Under the pieces are notes generated by a model. It saw nothing but the letters and a program-made list of their open reading frames with translations. It was not told where the DNA came from and made no database searches. A stretch of DNA of 64,000 nucleotides. Origin: Aquatica leii. Lineage: Eukaryota; Arthropoda; Insecta; Coleoptera; Lampyridae. Where the stretch lies: contig CM069436.1 in the NCBI GenBank assembly GCA_035610365.1, forward strand, positions 40,865,117-40,929,116, read 5' to 3'. Each line of letters begins with the position of its first letter. Position 1 is the first letter of the stretch. The position numbers and the translations under genes were made by a program. Of the stretch, positions 58,500 to 64,000 are shown piece by piece.

Positions 58500-60235
58500 T
58501 CAAGATACGTACAGTGTTACTGTTAATGAATAGAACAACTGATTGGTACAGCTTCCAAAGAAAACTAAATATTAACTTTATGCACTATTATGTATTGTAT
58601 TGTTTCTCACATTTGCGTTAAATTTTTTTGTTACTAATACTTTAATTTTACAAAGTTAATAGTAAATTACTGTAATGGTTATATAAGTGTTATCGTTGTA
58701 TCATGTTGAGTTGATAGATATACAGGGTGTATTTGATTATCGGGTTGCTATTTTAGCAGGTGAAATTATAGCATAAATACAAGCAAAAAAGATAAAAGTT
58801 CTGTTAAAACGTTTAAAAAAATCAAAATTTTTAGTAAAATAAATCGTAAATTACGGACCTGCTACATTAATTAAGTCTACTAAGGTTATTGTTACTACAA
58901 ATAAAAATGTTAGCGTGAGGGTTTTCTTTTTAAGTCATTTTCCGCGCGTTGCATTTTCGGTTCTTGCTGTCCCTTCTTTTAAGTTTCACTGTAAATACAA
59001 GTTTTTGATAAATACGACAGTACGTTACTTAGTTTTGATCAGAGTATTACGCCTCCTTTCTTTCATTCAATTCCGTTAATTTTTGTAAATCAGACCGTGC
59101 TGTTTTAGTGGGTAACCCGTGCGCTCTTTTGTGTGTGATAAAGACTTAACTCCTCCAACCAGGGAAACGTAAGATCAGGGTAAGTCGAGCAATCGCTCAT
59201 TTCTGGGTGAATCGAGGCCTTGATTTATTACGAGTTTGGGTGGTTGAGCGCTCCCGATTTCCAGAAGACACATGAACATAACGTAAGTAATTGTCGTTTA
59301 ATAATAATTCGGTGAGTTGCTACCGGAAGTCCTCTTCTTTCTAATACATTAAATATAGTCCGCTGTTCGACTTCCGTGTGGCCGAACCAAAAAATAAACT
59401 AAGAAGTGCAATTTTTTTCTCAGCAATTTGCTGACAACAAAAATAGAAGTAAATACAAAACTATGTTATCGAATAAAGCGTAGTTAAATTACTGTGGTTA
59501 ATGTTGCTTTTCTGCATATTAAAATCTGTATACAAAGTACATTTTGTTAAGCTAGGTCAGTAATGCTAAGAAATAAACATTAATATCTGCTTTAATTATT
59601 TTTTTAACAATTTATTTTGTAGAAGATGAAGAAAGTTAATACAATGAAGTATTCTATTTGTTTACATAGCCAGGACCGGCCTCAAAACTTTCTTTGCAAA
59701 TATCTCAAAACTCGACTACTTTAAACTACATCTTTAAACAAAAGATTTTCATACAACACCACAAAGAAACTACTTCTTGAGTTTGTAGTCGTATTTCAGA
59801 TACACCTTCTAATTCCATGAAGACTATAACTCTTAATTCTTTCTTATTTTTAAAATTATATTTTTAATCGCATTGAAAAATGACATTTGTGATTGGGTAT
59901 CATTTGTGTGAAAAATGCAATGCTACCACTTATGAGAACAAAAATTTTACTAAAAACGATGTCACAATGAGCTACATTGTAAAACTGTTAGTGTCACAAC
60001 AAAGTAATTATAAACGCAAAGTAAAAAAAGTATTTTAGATTACACAGGGGAACAAAAATTTTGTTGCATTTATTAGAGCATGTGATATTACCTAATCAAA
60101 AAACGCTGAATTCAAATCTTTAAGTAGTTTCGCACTGTAAGCTCTAGATTTTTTGGAATTCGACATTTTCATATTTTACTTCAACATAAATGCGGTAAAT
60201 AAGTGGTTGGTAACAACTGACATGGATATACCTAC
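58500..60235. other. Intergenic, with mariner-end-like string and CpG-richer patch
   Basis: TATACAGGGTG at 58721-58731 resembles mariner-type ends. At 58940-59330 the sequence is richer in CpG and contains a perfect splice-donor string (AGGGTAAGT, near 59176-59184), so an untranslated exon is possible, but no coding frame is seen. The rest is AT-rich. Confidence 0.35.
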
Positions 60236-60237
60236 CC

Positions 60238-61960
60238 TTATTCAGGTAAAAATTTACGCTTATAGCTCTTGCGCCTATAGACCTTCTTAGGGAAATCTCG
60301 TTTAATGCTCCAGCAGTACTCTGCCATCATATGCATGTCCCAACGCCCGTGATAGCGTTCTTCCATCGTCATGAGATCTTGATGGAAACGTTCCCCCTGT
60401 TCGTCACTTACAGCACCAAGGTTCTTTGGGAACTGATTGAGGTGACTATACAAGAAATGGAGCTTCACACTCATGCTGCAACCAAGATTTCTAAAAGCCA
60501 ACAGCATTTTAGTAACCAGTACTTCGTAGTTATTAGCTTTTCTGTTGCCAATGAAGTTTTGTATAACTGCCACAAAAGATAGCCACGCTGCTTTCTCCTT
60601 GACATTCATTTTACTGACGAAACTTCAATACGAACAAGAGTACGTATTTGAGATCCGTTAAATACACTTGCATTGATCTTCTCGAAAGTCAGACCAGGAA
60701 AAGTAGAAACTATATGTCTAAAACATTCACCTTCAGTATACAGTGCCTTGACAAACTGTTTCATTATGCCACGTTTAAGATGTAGTGGAGGGAAAATAAT
60801 ATTTTCTCGGTTGACAATAGGGTCATTCATAATGTTTGGCATACCTACTTCCATAGTTTTACGGTCAGACCACTTTTTCTGGGTCTAATGTTTCTCTAGA
60901 GTGCGACTGTCCCACAAGCATAAATAGCATGGAAACTTGGTAAAACCTCTCTGTTGACTTAGCAGAAAGTTCACTATTTTCAAATCCACATAAATGATCC
61001 AGTTGTGTTCGTGGTATTTCAGTAAATCAATAAAAATTTTTATATCATTATGTTCTTCCCGCAAATGCACTGAATGACCTACTGAAACCGCTGCATAAAC
61101 ATTTCCATTATGCAATAGAACACCTTTGAGGCTTCGCTTAGAGCTATCTAGGAACAATCGCCATTCTGCTAGATTGTACGACGTGATACCTAATTGCTTG
61201 AGAAGTCCTAGTATATCGTGTCAGTAAACAAACGTTTTATCTTTGGAGAAAAAATGCAGGAAGCTAACCTCCCGTTTTCGGTGAAACGAAACCTTAGCAG
61301 AACAATCTAATAGGTTTTTTCACGCAGTCTTGAGGTTAGTACTTCAGCTGCTTTCTTAGAGAGCGCTAAATCACGCACTAAATTATTCAATTCTGATTGG
61401 CTGAATTTCTGAGGTACTGACAACTGTTCGGTATCAGATAACGAGTCATCAGATGTTGGATTAGTTTCCAGATCTTCTGAATCGCAACCTTCGTAATGTT
61501 CCAGTTCATTTTCACTGCCTTCATCTTCAGATGAGACTAAACCATTAAAACATGGAACCGGGAGTTCTTCAGAATGAGGAACTGGTCGAATCGCGGAGGC
61601 TATACTAGGGTAGTAGACTTTATGCCGATTTTTCTTGCCGATGCCTTTTGTGTTGACTAGGCAAAAATAGCAGTTAGTTATGTGGTCTGTCGGTTCCCGC
61701 CAAACCATGGGAATTCCAAACGGCAGACCTTTACGTTTTCCTTTTGTCCAGTCACGTACCATCTCCTTGCAGTTATGACATACAATATGAGGAGCCCACT
61801 TTTTGTTTTGGTCGCCAAGAGGAATTTCGAAATAAGCTTTATAAGCACGTAGCACAAATGCTGTTATTTTGCGCCTTTGAGAAAAAAGTGTGTAACAGCC
61901 ACATACATAACAAAATGCATCAGGTTTGTTTACACATTTGTGTCTACTTGAAGACGCCAT
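60238..61960 (-). pseudogene. Unnamed multi-copy TE-like protein with DDE-like residues, slightly broken
   Basis: Minus strand, ATG at 61960. I recognise the family as repeated in many animal genomes (insects and cnidarians) without a named function. N-terminus: a Cys-rich zinc-binding-like module (CYVCGCYTLFSQ, CHNCKEMVRDWTKGKRKGLP, FGIPMVWREPTDHITNCYFC). Then an acidic linker (SSEDEGSENELEHYE), then SQSELNNLVRDLALSKKAAE. The second half: FLDSSKRSLKGVLLHNG, NWIIYVDLKIVNFLLSQQRG, FTKFPCYLCLWDSR, then IIFPPLHLKRGIMKQFVKAL, KLHFLYSHLNQFPKNLGAVS, DEQGERFHQDLMTMEERYHG, MMAEYCWSIKRDFPK. LDSS, VDLK and EQGER are candidates for a D-D-E triad. Only about four lesions: frameshift in an A-run near 61315, TGA near 61228, TAG at a conserved Trp (60885-60887), frameshift near 60608. 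TIRs were not found. Confidence 0.75.
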
Positions 61961-61964
61961 GATT

Positions 61965-64000
61965 CGATCTGTATCAAAGAGAAACTGTATTTTATAAAAA
62001 AAAAGAATTACTTAATACTTTACCCTATGATTCAGATAGTGTTTATTATTGGTCGATCCGTTACTATTTGTTGATGTAGCGGTGTGCAATATTCTCAGAA
62101 TATATTATTGTAAAAACACAGACAAATAAGAAAATGTGAAATATAATAATGTCATTTCAGTTGTAACACACAAATGTATACAATCAGAGCAACTAAATAA
62201 CAATATAATATAAACTCGCTGTAACACTGTTCAAGAAGTGGGAAATCCCACTACAGTGCGGAGTAAGGAGTTTCATGGAAATACCTGTACCTACTTCAAA
62301 TTTGAAGTTGTTAGTACAAAAAATATACTAATAAATAAAGAAAGCATTTCTAAGGGCATAATTCCCTGCACAAAATAATATCAGAAGTTACAGGATAGGC
62401 GGTGCATCATAGGGTAAATATATTACATTAATACGATACTCTACATATTCTACGTCAAATTGCATGATAACCAGAATGCAGCAAAAAATCATTTTTAGAT
62501 TTGAAATCAGCGATAAAAATATTACAATAATAAGTTCAAAAATCTCTTGGAACAGTGAATGAAAAAAAAAATTGTTCTCCTGTGTTATTAGTAACAAACT
62601 TTGAAAATTTATTTTTTTATTTAAATATAGAATGTGTTTCAGAAATTTTTTTACAAACAAACGTAAACGTGTCTAATGTTTAATTGTTAGTTTCACTTGT
62701 GTTGATTACGATAAAATTTATTGACTGAAAACTCTAATAGTTTTCATTACTCCAAAATGGAAATAGTTTTCTTGTTTAAAATATTTTATTATAGCAAAGT
62801 AATATTATTGTTATTACATTTGAAAGGTTTATTACAAGTTACTACAGGCTGTAGGCTACTAAAAACTTAATTCTTGATACAAACTGAAAAACAGATACAA
62901 CAAGAGAACATTTAAACAGTTTTTCATTTTTATTATTATTGTAAAAGTGTGTTATTAAAAGTACTAGTAATTGAAACGTCGATATACAAATATTACTACA
63001 AAAGCAATCAAAAGAAATGCTTTCATATTTTATCTAAAAAACAAAGTAATTTTTAGATAATACATTTTCTTATGAATATTAAAATAGAGTTATTTTTACA
63101 GTAATTAATGGTAGCTTTTTTTTATTAAAGATTTATATTTTGATCAACACTGTTTTTTAGATAAAAATTTGTTTGTGTTTTTATCATTGTTGCAAAAACT
63201 CGTTTTGACACTATTTGCATGTATTAAAAGTTAAAATAAAACTTTTAATAAATTATAGGTTTTTGTTGTTTTTAATGGTTCACAAAATTAGTACAAAAAA
63301 AGAGTACACATTTTTAAAAATTTTTTTAAAAACGTAGATGAAGGTATATATTGAATTTTATTTCTTATGCTAATGGTAATTACTATTTATATTTTATTTT
63401 TGATTACTGGTAATCTTACCAATAATTTATAATGAAAAAATATTAAGTCAACTTTTACAGCTATTTATTTTACTGCATTAATTTGAATAAGTAAATTTAC
63501 GTATCTATTAAATACTTTAAAAACGTTTTTTTAAGATATAGCAAATAAATACGCTTACAAGATCAGGGTAACTAAAATTTACAAAGAAATGAATGCTAAA
63601 CGGTAGATTATATCATTAAGCATTATTACTCTTTCGTTTCTTTGTTTTTTGTATATTTTTTTTAGCTAATAAAAGCTTTAGAGCAAAGCTTGGATAACTA
63701 GTAATTGGGTACCTGCTGCGTAGTAAACTCGGCAAGATTATCTTATGGTATTTTAGTAGAAGCGTATTTATTTTCAAAAGCACGTTTAGTCGTTGAATCT
63801 ATATTCCGTTACGATGTAGAACGTAATAAAAAGCCAGTTTAGTTGTCAATTCCTAGAAATTTTATTGCATTTGCTGAGGTTTAATAACGTCTAAAAAATT
63901 TTGTTTTTGTATAAATGCATAGAAACTACGCGTTCTTTATTTTGATGTTTAAAATCACATAAACTGTAGTATAAAAATTATCAGTGAGATCAAAATTGTA
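61965..64000. other. AT-rich stretch without recognised gene
   Basis: The 90-residue minus frame at 62388-62660 is hydrophobic and low-complexity. A short inverted motif GGGAAATCCC (62239-62248) and AACTTCAAATTTGAAGTT (62294-62311) are isolated palindromes. No gene. Confidence 0.45.

Noticed and set aside
60331..60888. Plus-strand frames of 83 and 71 residues
   Set aside because: Antisense to the conserved minus-strand family at 60.2-62.0 kb.
1..64000. CRISPR arrays, rRNA, telomeric TTAGG arrays, bacterial operon signals
   Set aside because: Looked for and not seen; composition, splice sites and element types are those of an arthropod nuclear genome.

Overview
This window reads as AT-rich nuclear DNA of an arthropod, most likely an insect. 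It holds one recognisable host coding exon, spliceosomal splice sites, and a dense accumulation of decayed transposable elements of insect type: piggyBac, hAT, PIF/Harbinger, Tc1/mariner, Crypton tyrosine-recombinase elements, Penelope-like elements, Jockey, BEL/Pao and Ty3/Gypsy. I see no bacterial operons, CRISPR arrays, rRNA genes or convincing functional tRNA genes. Species cannot be assigned from the sequence alone.

The only host exon is at 39432-39658 (+). It encodes TM3-TM4 of a class B (secretin-like) neuropeptide receptor and has an acceptor and a donor site. No other exon of this receptor was found, so the flanking sequence may be long introns.

Layout. 0-13 kb: AT-rich, with a Penelope-like reverse transcriptase remnant (2.8-4.3 kb, -), a two-copy tandem repeat, a mariner-type fragment near 6.6 kb and a CpG-richer patch at 9.6-10.3 kb. 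13-15.3 kb: BEL/Pao element with a probable 5' LTR and primer-binding site. 18.2-20.3 kb: Jockey-type ORF2. 20.9-21.2 kb: Tc1 fragment. 22.2-26.9 kb: a hAT element containing a PIF/Harbinger element, which contains a piggyBac MITE. 27.5-28.4 kb: 3' end of a second Penelope-like element with GIY-YIG domain and hammerhead ribozyme motif. 30.1-30.9 kb: mariner-type remnant. 31.5-33.0 kb: Gypsy pol remnant, then a Harbinger-type MITE. 33.5-38.7 kb: a mariner-type element containing a piggyBac element that contains a Tc1-type MITE. 40.8 kb: small palindromic element with a hammerhead-like core. 41.35-45.9 kb: DNA transposon with long terminal inverted repeats, encoding a multi-copy protein family I cannot assign to a named superfamily. 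48.4-51.1 kb: a Crypton split by a piggyBac element. 53.3-58.5 kb: a second Crypton split by a 1.28 kb non-autonomous element and by a complete piggyBac element. 60.2-62.0 kb: a barely decayed copy of another unnamed family with DDE-like residues.

The main signal is the set of nested insertions. In the clearest cases host-element reading frames continue across the insertion site and target-site duplications survive, so the order of insertion can be read directly. No transposase here looks intact; each has stops, frameshifts or replaced catalytic residues.
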